Below, piece by piece: positions 1 to 7,139 of a stretch of 64,000 nucleotides of DNA. Numbering within the stretch: the stretch's first letter is position 1; each line of letters begins with the position of its first letter. The notes beneath the pieces were generated by a model. That model worked only from the letters and a program-made list of their open reading frames with translations. It ran no database searches and was not told the DNA's origin. A program made the position numbers and the translations under genes. This DNA is from Pseudomonas triticicola (GTDB lineage Bacteria; Pseudomonadota; Gammaproteobacteria; Pseudomonadales; Pseudomonadaceae): positions 4,737,501-4,801,500 of the forward strand of contig NZ_JAHSTX010000001.1 in assembly GCF_019145375.1 (NCBI RefSeq), written 5' to 3'.

Positions 1-1407
1 GCCGAAACCCGTCTGACCCCGGACGACGAAGCCTACGACATCGCCAAGCGTGGCGTGTCGGCGTTCATCGAAGAGCTGCTCAAACCGCAGAACAACGGTG
101 AGCCGGTCAAGAAAGCCATGGTTGACCGCATGATCGCCGAGATCGATGCCAAGCTCAGCCGTCAGATGGACGAGATCCTGCACCACCCGGATTTCCAGGC
201 GCTGGAATCGTCGTGGCGTGGTCTGCAGTTGCTGGTCGACCGCACCAACTTCCGCGAAAACATCAAGATCGAAATCCTCAACGTCTCCAAAGAAGACCTG
301 CTGGACGATTTCGAAGATTCGCCGGAAGTCATGCAGTCGGGCCTGTACAAGCACATCTACACCGCTGAATACGGCCAGTTCGGTGGTCAGCCGGTGGGCG
401 CGATCATCGCCAACTACTACATGTCGCCAAGCTCGCCAGACGTCAAGCTGATGCAGTACGTGGCCAGCGTTTCGTGCATGTCCCACGCGCCGTTCATCGC
501 TGCCGCCGGGCCGAAATTCTTCGGTCTGGAAAGCTTCACCGGCCTGCCGGATCTGAAAGATCTGAAAGACCACTTCGAAGGCCCGCAATTCGCCAAATGG
601 CAGAGCTTCCGTACCTCGGAAGACTCGCGCTACGTTGGCCTGACCGTGCCGCGTTTCCTGCTGCGTAACCCGTACGATCCGGAAGAAAACCCGGTGAAAT
701 CGTTCGTGTACAAGGAAACCGTTGCCAACAGCCATGAGCATTACCTGTGGGGCAACACCGCTTACGCCTTCGGCACCAAGCTGACCGACAGCTTCGCCAA
801 ATTCCGCTGGTGCCCGAACATCATCGGCCCGCAGAGCGGTGGCGCGGTTGAAGACCTGCCTCTGCACCATTTCGAAAGCATGGGCGAAATCGAAACCAAG
901 ATTCCTACTGAAGTATTGGTTTCCGACCGTCGTGAATACGAACTGGCCGAGGAAGGCTTCATCTCCCTGACCATGCGCAAAGGCTCCGACAACGCGGCGT
1001 TCTTCTCCGCAAGCTCAGTGCAGAAGCCGAAGTTCTTCGGCATCAGCGCAGAAGGCAAGGCGGCAGAGCTGAACTACAAGCTTGGCACCCAACTGCCGTA
1101 CATGATGATCGTCAACCGCCTGGCTCACTACTTGAAAGTGCTGCAGCGCGAGCAACTCGGTTCGTGGAAAGAGCGTACCGACCTCGAGCTGGAACTGAAC
1201 AAGTGGATCCGTCAGTACGTGGCCGACCAGGAAAACCCGAGCGCCGAAGTCCGTGGCCGTCGTCCGCTGCGCGCTGCGCAAGTGATCGTCAGCGACGTAG
1301 AAGGCGAGCCGGGCTGGTACCGCGTGAGCTTGAACGTGCGTCCGCACTTCAAGTACATGGGTGCCGATTTCACCCTGTCGCTGGTTGGCAAGCTGGACAA
1401 AGAGTAA
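1..1407 (+). CDS. tssC: T6SS contractile sheath large subunit TssC (VipB/HsiC), 5' end missing
   Basis: TssC pairs with TssB to build the contractile sheath that drives the Hcp/VgrG/PAAR needle out of the cell; the sheath is cytoplasmic and is disassembled by ClpV. The frame is open from base 1, so the start lies left of the window; 468 residues are visible and the family is usually about 490-500, so only some 25-30 residues are missing. The motif ETRLTPDDEAYD near the edge and the C-terminal RPHFKYMGADFTLSLVGKL are typical of the family. A GTG at 55 is an internal Val codon, not the start. tssE follows after 9 bases in the same direction. Sure of the family. Confidence 0.97.
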   Translation, partial: AETRLTPDDEAYDIAKRGVSAFIEELLKPQNNGEPVKKAMVDRMIAEIDAKLSRQMDEILHHPDFQALESSWRGLQLLVDRTNFRENIKIEILNVSKEDLLDDFEDSPEVMQSGLYKHIYTAEYGQFGGQPVGAIIANYYMSPSSPDVKLMQYVASVSCMSHAPFIAAAGPKFFGLESFTGLPDLKDLKDHFEGPQFAKWQSFRTSEDSRYVGLTVPRFLLRNPYDPEENPVKSFVYKETVANSHEHYLWGNTAYAFGTKLTDSFAKFRWCPNIIGPQSGGAVEDLPLHHFESMGEIETKIPTEVLVSDRREYELAEEGFISLTMRKGSDNAAFFSASSVQKPKFFGISAEGKAAELNYKLGTQLPYMMIVNRLAHYLKVLQREQLGSWKERTDLELELNKWIRQYVADQENPSAEVRGRRPLRAAQVIVSDVEGEPGWYRVSLNVRPHFKYMGADFTLSLVGKLDKE

Positions 1408-1416
1408 GAGCGACTC

Positions 1417-1824
1417 ATGGACGGATACGGCAGCCTGTTCGAACGCCTCAACGGCGACGCACAACTACGCAAGGGCAACAGCCTTGAGGCTTGCGCCATG
1501 GCGTCAGTGGCTGCCCATCTGGCCAAAATGCTCAGCACCCGGGCCGGCAGCGTGCAAACGCTGGCCGACTACGGGTTGCCCGATCTCAATGACATGCGTC
1601 TGAGCCTGCACGACTCCCTGAGTCAGGCACGTCTGGCTATCGAAAACTTCATCGAAGCCTACGAGCCACGCCTGAGCAATGTGCGTGTCATTTCCCTGCC
1701 GCGTGACCACGATCAACTTCGCCTGGCCTTCAGTATCGAAGGCCTGCTGGAAGTCGAGGGGTTCAAGCGTCAGGTCAGTTTCTCCGCGCGCCTGGATGGC
1801 AGCGGTCAAGTCAAGGTCACCTAA
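1417..1824 (+). CDS. tssE: T6SS baseplate protein TssE (gp25-like, HsiF)
   Basis: TssE is the gp25-like wedge component of the T6SS baseplate, working with TssF, TssG and TssK in the cytoplasm to start sheath polymerisation. The 135-residue product has the small size of the family and an N-terminal helical segment (FERLNGDAQLR) followed by the gp25-type core ending in a beta-rich tail (LRLAFSIEGLLEVEGF). It lies 9 bases after tssC, the usual position in HSI-II-type clusters. In such clusters tssF follows directly; here about 2.5 kb of extra genes intervene. Call rests on position plus sequence character. Confidence 0.9.
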   Translation: MDGYGSLFERLNGDAQLRKGNSLEACAMASVAAHLAKMLSTRAGSVQTLADYGLPDLNDMRLSLHDSLSQARLAIENFIEAYEPRLSNVRVISLPRDHDQLRLAFSIEGLLEVEGFKRQVSFSARLDGSGQVKVT

Positions 1825-1835
1825 GGAGATCCCCG

Positions 1836-2360
1836 ATGTCTGGCAAACCCGCAGCACGCGTATCCGACCCCACCGCTTGCCCGCTCCCCGGCCACGGCAC
1901 CAACCCGATCGCCGCCGGTTCCGGCGACGTGTTCTTCGACGGCCTCGCGGCCGCCCGTGAAGGCGATGCCTCTGCGTGTGGTGGTGCGTTGGTCGGCGAT
2001 CTTGCGACTACCGTGTTGATCAACGGAAAACCGGCCGCCACGGTTGATTCGGTGGGGACCCATGGCAACAAGGTTACGGCTGGATCCGGCACGGTGATTA
2101 TTGGCAATTCGCATTCGCCAGCGCCGTTTGTTCCGCCGTTGCCGGTGGAGCTCAGTTGGCCGTTCAATGAGCACTTCGTCATCAATTGTCAGGACACCGG
2201 AAAACCGTTGTCCGGAATCGAGTACACATTGAAAACGGCATCCGGAAAAACCGTGAACGGTGTTACGGGCGCCGATGGCAAGACAAAGATGATTCATTCG
2301 GAGATCGCCGAGCCTGTTGAGCTGATCATTGAACAGCAAACTAAGGTGGCGATCGCTTGA
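1836..2360 (+). CDS. PAAR-domain spike-tip protein with C-terminal beta-sandwich-like extension
   Basis: PAAR proteins cap the VgrG spike and carry or recruit effectors. Residues 1-90 form the PAAR domain, with the opening GKPAARVSDPTACPLPGHG, a repeated Gly-rich beta pattern and the closing HGNKVTAGSGTVIIGN. After a Pro-rich hinge (PAPFVPPLP), residues 100-174 form a short domain (GKPLSGIEYTLKTASGKTV, then GVTGADGKTK) of the transthyretin-like or carboxypeptidase-regulatory type seen behind other PAAR domains; its exact fold is inferred. A strong ribosome site (AAGGAG, 1823-1828) precedes the ATG. It is the first gene of a cargo module placed inside the T6SS operon, and its 3' half is less GC-rich than tssE. 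It probably delivers the next gene product. Confidence 0.93.
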   Translation: MSGKPAARVSDPTACPLPGHGTNPIAAGSGDVFFDGLAAAREGDASACGGALVGDLATTVLINGKPAATVDSVGTHGNKVTAGSGTVIIGNSHSPAPFVPPLPVELSWPFNEHFVINCQDTGKPLSGIEYTLKTASGKTVNGVTGADGKTKMIHSEIAEPVELIIEQQTKVAIA

Positions 2361-2427
2361 GAATGTACAGAATGGCTCTCCGCTGTCTGTGGCAGGGTGG
2401 ACGAGTAACAATGACCGGGATGTTGAA

Positions 2428-3360
2428 ATGGCAAATACAACAGTAACTGCGACGCTGTCGCCGGCGAGTAACAAGACCGGGCAGACGGCAACTGCACGTC
2501 GATTTTCAGTCTCAGACATCCCTGGGGCAATGGACAAAATAAACTGGCCTGTTGCTGCTGGATTGATGCGCTATTGGTTTAAAGGCAATCCATGGGCCAC
2601 CGAAGATGGCGGGATGGATGAACTCACCAAGGATCATAAAAAAGAGCCACTCGATCCCTATATAGAAAGCTCGATCGTAAAAATGGCTTGGGTGCTAAAG
2701 TTTGAACGCGCCAACAAGGTATTTAAAGAACTAAAGCTGAAATGGAATAGTCCGAACGCGCTGATTCGAATGCGTAATGATTTTCCGGCGAAGTTCGCAG
2801 GTAAAGTCGACGGTGCCTATCAGCAGAAATTTGGAAGTGCACGGGACGCTGAGAAATTTGGGTATACCAATACAATTTCGATTCAGACCTCAAATGCTAA
2901 TGTTTTTCTGTTGGATGAACTTAGGGGTGCCCTTGCAAATTTCAATATGAGGGTCATTGCCGAAGGTGAAATTATTATTGCCTCAGGAAAAATCAGCTTT
3001 CTGGTTAATCGTCTGGGGTATTACGTTGATGATAGTTACGATTTCAGCGACGTGGGCAACCGTTTCAGTCAGCCTCTGGGTTATTGGAATTATGACGGTG
3101 TAGCTGATCCAGTAACAAGCAATGGGTCGAATTTCCTTGCGGCAATGGGTAAAGCAGAAATGGCCAGAACCGCTGCAATGCGTGGGGAGGACGTACAAGC
3201 TCTATTTAGGGATATAGACGGTAAACGCTACCACTTGATCCAAAACAGTGATTTTGCCGAGTACCGGGCGACCTATGGAAAAGGCGGAGATTTTACCGTG
3301 TATTCTGACATTTTGTATGAGGACGTAACTCCGCCTGTCTTAATCAAGGTAGTTGAGTAG
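2428..3360 (+). CDS. Putative PAAR-linked T6SS effector, DUF6402-like
   Basis: No catalytic motif is recognised. The sequence matches my recollection of DUF6402 proteins found beside PAAR genes in Pseudomonas: an N-terminal FSVSDIPGAMDKINWPVAA segment followed by LMRYWFKG, a conserved VKMAWVLKFERA helix and a C-terminal GYYVDDSYDF region. About 310 residues, no signal peptide, no clear membrane segment. The start is taken at the ATG of MANTTVTATL; the same frame is open upstream to an ATG at 2329 that would overlap the PAAR gene by 32 bases. Codon use is AT-richer than the T6SS core, suggesting transfer. Position between a PAAR gene and two immunity-like genes points to an effector; the toxic activity is unknown. 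Confidence 0.72.
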   Translation: MANTTVTATLSPASNKTGQTATARRFSVSDIPGAMDKINWPVAAGLMRYWFKGNPWATEDGGMDELTKDHKKEPLDPYIESSIVKMAWVLKFERANKVFKELKLKWNSPNALIRMRNDFPAKFAGKVDGAYQQKFGSARDAEKFGYTNTISIQTSNANVFLLDELRGALANFNMRVIAEGEIIIASGKISFLVNRLGYYVDDSYDFSDVGNRFSQPLGYWNYDGVADPVTSNGSNFLAAMGKAEMARTAAMRGEDVQALFRDIDGKRYHLIQNSDFAEYRATYGKGGDFTVYSDILYEDVTPPVLIKVVE

Positions 3361-3786
3361 ATGCCTCTCAGAATCGCAGGTCTGGTTTTGTCAGCGACCC
3401 TGATGTTCGGGGCACTATCGTTTTATTTATTTATCGATAATCTTTCTGTGCGGCGTCCAGCTGTTATCGAGTTAAGTGATTCAAGGCAGTATATTGTTGA
3501 GCGTGTAGATTTTCCGTCTTTATTTTTCGGCGAAGATTTTTCTTATCTGCGAGTTACAGATCAAGATGCGCCTAAGTATATTTACCGTAGTCCTCTGTAT
3601 CCAACCCGACTCTTGCTCCTGCAAGTAAATGAAGGCGAGGGAAGGGTAAGTGTTCCTAATATAGATTTTCTCACGGCTGAGAAGATATTTGTTTTTCATG
3701 ATCGCCGTTGGATGGATCATGCGATGAATTATTTTGTGAGCAATACACCGTACGTTGTCGAGTCATTGGGTGAGGGTGAAAGATAA
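3361..3786 (+). CDS. Small membrane-anchored protein, candidate immunity protein (copy 1 of a tandem pair)
   Basis: Unrecognised 141-residue protein. One N-terminal hydrophobic segment (residues 5-26, IAGLVLSATLMFGALSFYLF) predicts an inner-membrane anchor with the rest in the periplasm. The body shares an architecture with the next gene: YIVERV, then YLRVTDQDAP, YIYRSPLYPT and the C-terminal NYFVSNTPYVVE. The ATG follows the previous stop codon with no gap, and its own stop overlaps the next start (TAATG), so the genes are translationally linked. AT-rich. Inferred to protect against the DUF6402-like product of 2428-3360; a role as effector partner cannot be excluded. Confidence 0.7.
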   Translation: MPLRIAGLVLSATLMFGALSFYLFIDNLSVRRPAVIELSDSRQYIVERVDFPSLFFGEDFSYLRVTDQDAPKYIYRSPLYPTRLLLLQVNEGEGRVSVPNIDFLTAEKIFVFHDRRWMDHAMNYFVSNTPYVVESLGEGER

Positions 3787-4223
3787 TGGCTGGCCTGAAG
3801 TATTTAATATTTCATAAGTACAGGAAGGCGGCTTTCTGGGTGGCTGTATTATTTGTGTTTTTTTCTGTTTCATTGTTTTTTGTTGTGTCTGCCATGCGAA
3901 ATTACCCGGCTAGCTCAACGGTAATTAGCCCTTCCGGCCGATATGTTATGGAAAACGTGCGGGTTGGAAAGATTCTTACCCTCGGTGGAATGGCCTATTT
4001 GAGAGTTATTGACAGGCAAAATCCGCAAGAAGTTTATCGTACACCGCTGTATGACACTCAGTCGTTGGACATGAGGGCATCAGAGAATGCATCAACTGTC
4101 GGTATTGTATGGATATATTTTAATAAGGATAAGAAAACTTTCGAGATAGCATTGCCTCAATGGGAAACCCATTGGTTGAATATTTTTATCAGTAATACGC
4201 CGTATGTATATCTTGAGAACTGA
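3786..4223 (+). CDS. Small membrane-anchored protein, candidate immunity protein (copy 2 of a tandem pair)
   Basis: 145 residues, paralogous to the preceding gene: YVMENVRV, AYLRVIDRQNPQEV, YRTPLYDTQ and the C-terminal NIFISNTPYVYLE line up with the matching blocks of copy 1. One hydrophobic segment (about residues 14-36, AAFWVAVLFVFFSVSLFFVV) after a basic N-terminus predicts an inner-membrane anchor with a periplasmic body. The start codon overlaps the upstream stop by one base. Divergence of the pair suggests two immunity specificities, or one active and one older copy. Strongly AT-rich compared with tssF downstream. Last gene of the inserted module. Confidence 0.7.
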   Translation: MAGLKYLIFHKYRKAAFWVAVLFVFFSVSLFFVVSAMRNYPASSTVISPSGRYVMENVRVGKILTLGGMAYLRVIDRQNPQEVYRTPLYDTQSLDMRASENASTVGIVWIYFNKDKKTFEIALPQWETHWLNIFISNTPYVYLEN

Positions 4224-4369
4224 GATCCGTATGGGCCATTACGCAAATCTAGCCTGCACGCCTGATCTTAAGTTCAGGTCGGATACCGCGCATCATGCAC
4301 AGGACAATCGGGACTGCGAATCCGGGCGGGATATTTTTTTGATGAGCTCCATTACCAGGCAGGTACCCC

Positions 4370-6157
4370 GTGTCCTTTAACCACTACTACCAAAGCGAAC
4401 TCACCGCACTGCGCCAGCTCGGTCGCCGATTCGCCGAGCGTAGTCCGGCGCTGGCACCGTATCTGGGGCAGGCCGGGCGGGATCCGGATGTGGAGCGGTT
4501 GCTGGAAGGCTTTGCGTTCCTCACCGGGCGGCTGCGGCAGAAGCTCGATGACGAACTGCCGGAGCTCAGCCATTCGCTGATGCAACTGCTGTGGCCGAAC
4601 TACATGCGCCCGCTGCCGGCGTTCAGCATTCTGCAGTTTGATCCGCTCAAGCGTTCCGGGCCGGCGCTGTTGGTTGAGCGCGATACGCCGATCGAGAGCA
4701 AGCCGATAGAAGACGTGCGCTGCCGTTTCCGCACCTGTTACCCGACCGAAGTCTTGCCGCTGGATCTGGCTGCGCTGAACTACTCGGTCAAGGGCGATGG
4801 CTCGCTGCTCAGCCTGCGTCTGGAAATGAGCGCTGACGGCCACCTCGGCGAACTGGAGCTGAGCAAGTTGCGCCTGCACTTTGCCGGCGAGCGTTACATC
4901 AGCCAGATGCTCTACCTGAGCCTGCTGCGCAACCTCGACGGCATCGAGCTGATTCCGCTCGACGCCGCCGGCAAGCCGATCGATGGCGTCAGCGGCAAGC
5001 CGATGGCGTTCAAGATTCCCGGCGACCGGGTGAAACCGGTGGGTTTTGCCGAAGAAGAAGCGTTGATCCCGTATCCGCTGAACACCTTCCGTGGCTATCG
5101 CTACCTGCAGGAATACTTCGCCTTCCAGGACAAATTCCTGTTCGTCGACGTCAACGGTCTGGACATTCTCAAGGCGCTGCCGGAAGACACGCTCAAGCAG
5201 ATGCGTGGCCTCGAATTGCGTTTCGACATCCGCAAGAGCGGCATCATGCGCATGCGCCCGACGCTCGATAACGTGAAGCTGTTCTGCACGCCGATCGTCA
5301 ATCTGTTCGAGCACGACGCTCTGCCGATCCGTCTCGACGGCAAGCAGGACGAATACCTGCTGCTGCCGGCGGAATACGACCTGGAAAACTGCGGTGTGTT
5401 CTCGGTGGAGACCGTCACTGGCTGGAAGCCCGGCGGCCTCGGTTATCAGGAGTACGTGCCGTTCGAATCCTTCGAGCACGACCCGAGTTTCGACGTGCCC
5501 AACAGCCGTCCGCATTACAGCATTCGCCAGCGTTCGTCCTTGTTGCATGACGGCCTCGACACCTACCTGAGCTTCGGCATCCGCCACACCGAAGCCCACG
5601 AAACGCTGTCGATCGAGCTGATGTGCACCAACCAGAACCTGCCGAAAAAGCTCAAGCTCGGCGACATCTGCATGGCCAGCGAGCAGACCCCGGAATTCCT
5701 CAGTTTCCGCAACATCACCCCGGCCACGTCGAGCTTCGCGCCGCCGCTGAACCGCGACTTCCTGTGGAAGCTGATCAGCAACATGTCGCTTAACTATCTG
5801 TCGCTGGCCGACGTCAATGCGTTGAAGGTGATTCTGGAAACCTACGACCTGCCGCGCTACTACGACCAGCACGCGGAGAAGGTCAGCAAGCGCCTGCTCG
5901 GCGGCCTCAAGCACATCAAGCATCACCACGTCGACCGACTGCATCGTGGTCTGCCGGTACGCGGTTTGCGCACCGAACTGACCATCGACCCGGAAGGCTA
6001 TATCGGCGAAGGCGACCTGTTCGTCTTCGCTTCGGTTCTCAACGAGTTTTTCGCGCTTTACGCCAGTCTCAATTCATTCCATGAGCTGCGGGTAAAAAGC
6101 ACACAGGGAGAGGTGTACCAATGGACACCACGTATGGGCCTGCAGCCCCTGCTTTAA
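4370..6157 (+). CDS. tssF: T6SS baseplate protein TssF (VasA, HsiG)
   Basis: TssF is the large wedge protein of the T6SS baseplate; two copies pack with one TssG. The 595-residue product has the family's usual length and its signature N-terminus (FNHYYQSELTALRQLGRRF, then AERSPALAPYLG and DPDVERLLEGFAFLTGRL). The start is a GTG, set by family alignment, with a weak GGCAGG ribosome site. GC-rich core codon use returns abruptly here after the AT-rich module. The 3' end overlaps tssG by 37 bases, so the two are translationally coupled. Confidence 0.96.
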   Translation: MSFNHYYQSELTALRQLGRRFAERSPALAPYLGQAGRDPDVERLLEGFAFLTGRLRQKLDDELPELSHSLMQLLWPNYMRPLPAFSILQFDPLKRSGPALLVERDTPIESKPIEDVRCRFRTCYPTEVLPLDLAALNYSVKGDGSLLSLRLEMSADGHLGELELSKLRLHFAGERYISQMLYLSLLRNLDGIELIPLDAAGKPIDGVSGKPMAFKIPGDRVKPVGFAEEEALIPYPLNTFRGYRYLQEYFAFQDKFLFVDVNGLDILKALPEDTLKQMRGLELRFDIRKSGIMRMRPTLDNVKLFCTPIVNLFEHDALPIRLDGKQDEYLLLPAEYDLENCGVFSVETVTGWKPGGLGYQEYVPFESFEHDPSFDVPNSRPHYSIRQRSSLLHDGLDTYLSFGIRHTEAHETLSIELMCTNQNLPKKLKLGDICMASEQTPEFLSFRNITPATSSFAPPLNRDFLWKLISNMSLNYLSLADVNALKVILETYDLPRYYDQHAEKVSKRLLGGLKHIKHHHVDRLHRGLPVRGLRTELTIDPEGYIGEGDLFVFASVLNEFFALYASLNSFHELRVKSTQGEVYQWTPRMGLQPLL

Positions 6158-7128
6158 GCGGGCTGACCAAGGTAATACGCGAGTACTCGCTGTTTCAGGC
6201 CGTGCTGCTGGTGATCGACCGGCTGCGCGAGGCACACCCGCATCTGAGCGAAGACGATCTGTACGACCAGGTCGAGTTCCAGGCCAACCCGAGTCTGGGC
6301 TTTCCGCGCAGCGACGTCGATCGCGTCGAGTTTTTCGAAGAACACGGCAAGATGCGCGCGCGCATGCGTTTCAACCTGATCGGTCTGGTCGGCTCCGGTT
6401 CGCCGCTGCCGGCGTTCTACGGCGAACAAGCCTTGGGCGACAGCGAGGACGGCAACCCGACGCGCAATTTCCTCGACCTGTTCCACCATCGCCTGCAACG
6501 GCTGATGCTGCCGATCTGGCGCAAGTACCGTTACCGCGCGAGCTTCCAGAGCGGCGCGATCGACCCGTTCTCGGCGCAACTTTTTGCGCTGATCGGACTG
6601 GGCGGCGACGAGATCCGCAAGGCCAAGGAACTCAACTGGAAACGCCTGCTGCCGTACCTCGGCCTGCTCAGTTTGCGCGCGCACTCGGCGGCGCTGATCG
6701 AAGCCGTGCTGCGTTACTACTTCAAGCACGAAGACCTGGTCATCGAGCAGTGCATCGAGCGCCGCGTGGAAATTCTCGACGAGCAGCGCAATCGTTTGGG
6801 CCGTGCCAACAGCGTACTCGGCGAAGACCTGGTGCTGGGCGAACACGTGCGCGATCGAAGCGGCAAATTCCGCATTCACATCACCGAACTCGACTGGCAG
6901 CGATTCCATGAATTCCTGCCGATCGGTTTCGGTTACCAGCCGCTCTGCGCGCTGGTGCGGTTCACCTTGCGTGACCCGCTCGATTACGACATTCGCCTGG
7001 TCCTGCGCCAGGAAGAAATCCGCGAACTGCGCATCGGTGAGCAGAACGCCTGTCGCCTCGGTTGGACCAGTTGGCTGGGCCGCGAAAAAGCGGACGGCGT
7101 GGTGACCCTGGGCAGCAAAATTCATTAA
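6121..7128 (+). CDS. tssG: T6SS baseplate protein TssG (VasB, HsiH)
   Basis: TssG is the smaller wedge partner of TssF in the T6SS baseplate and resembles phage gp53/gp6 wedge parts. 335 residues, the normal family size, with the conserved N-terminal region (YSLFQAVLLVIDRLREAHP), FQANPSLGFP, and the central LIGLVGSGSPLPAFYGEQ and NFLDLFHHRLQRL blocks. A good ribosome site (AGGGAGAGG) inside tssF drives the ATG at 6121. clpV begins 11 bases after the stop. Confidence 0.96.
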   Translation: MDTTYGPAAPALSGLTKVIREYSLFQAVLLVIDRLREAHPHLSEDDLYDQVEFQANPSLGFPRSDVDRVEFFEEHGKMRARMRFNLIGLVGSGSPLPAFYGEQALGDSEDGNPTRNFLDLFHHRLQRLMLPIWRKYRYRASFQSGAIDPFSAQLFALIGLGGDEIRKAKELNWKRLLPYLGLLSLRAHSAALIEAVLRYYFKHEDLVIEQCIERRVEILDEQRNRLGRANSVLGEDLVLGEHVRDRSGKFRIHITELDWQRFHEFLPIGFGYQPLCALVRFTLRDPLDYDIRLVLRQEEIRELRIGEQNACRLGWTSWLGREKADGVVTLGSKIH

Positions 7129-7139
7129 GGACGTGAGCC

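Noticed and set aside
2329..2427. Upstream extension of the DUF6402-like gene into the PAAR gene, suggesting a frameshifted PAAR-toxin fusion
   Set aside because: The PAAR product ends cleanly after a complete beta-domain, and the extension lacks similarity to either protein. Two separate genes is the simpler reading, though a programmed or mutational frameshift cannot be wholly excluded.
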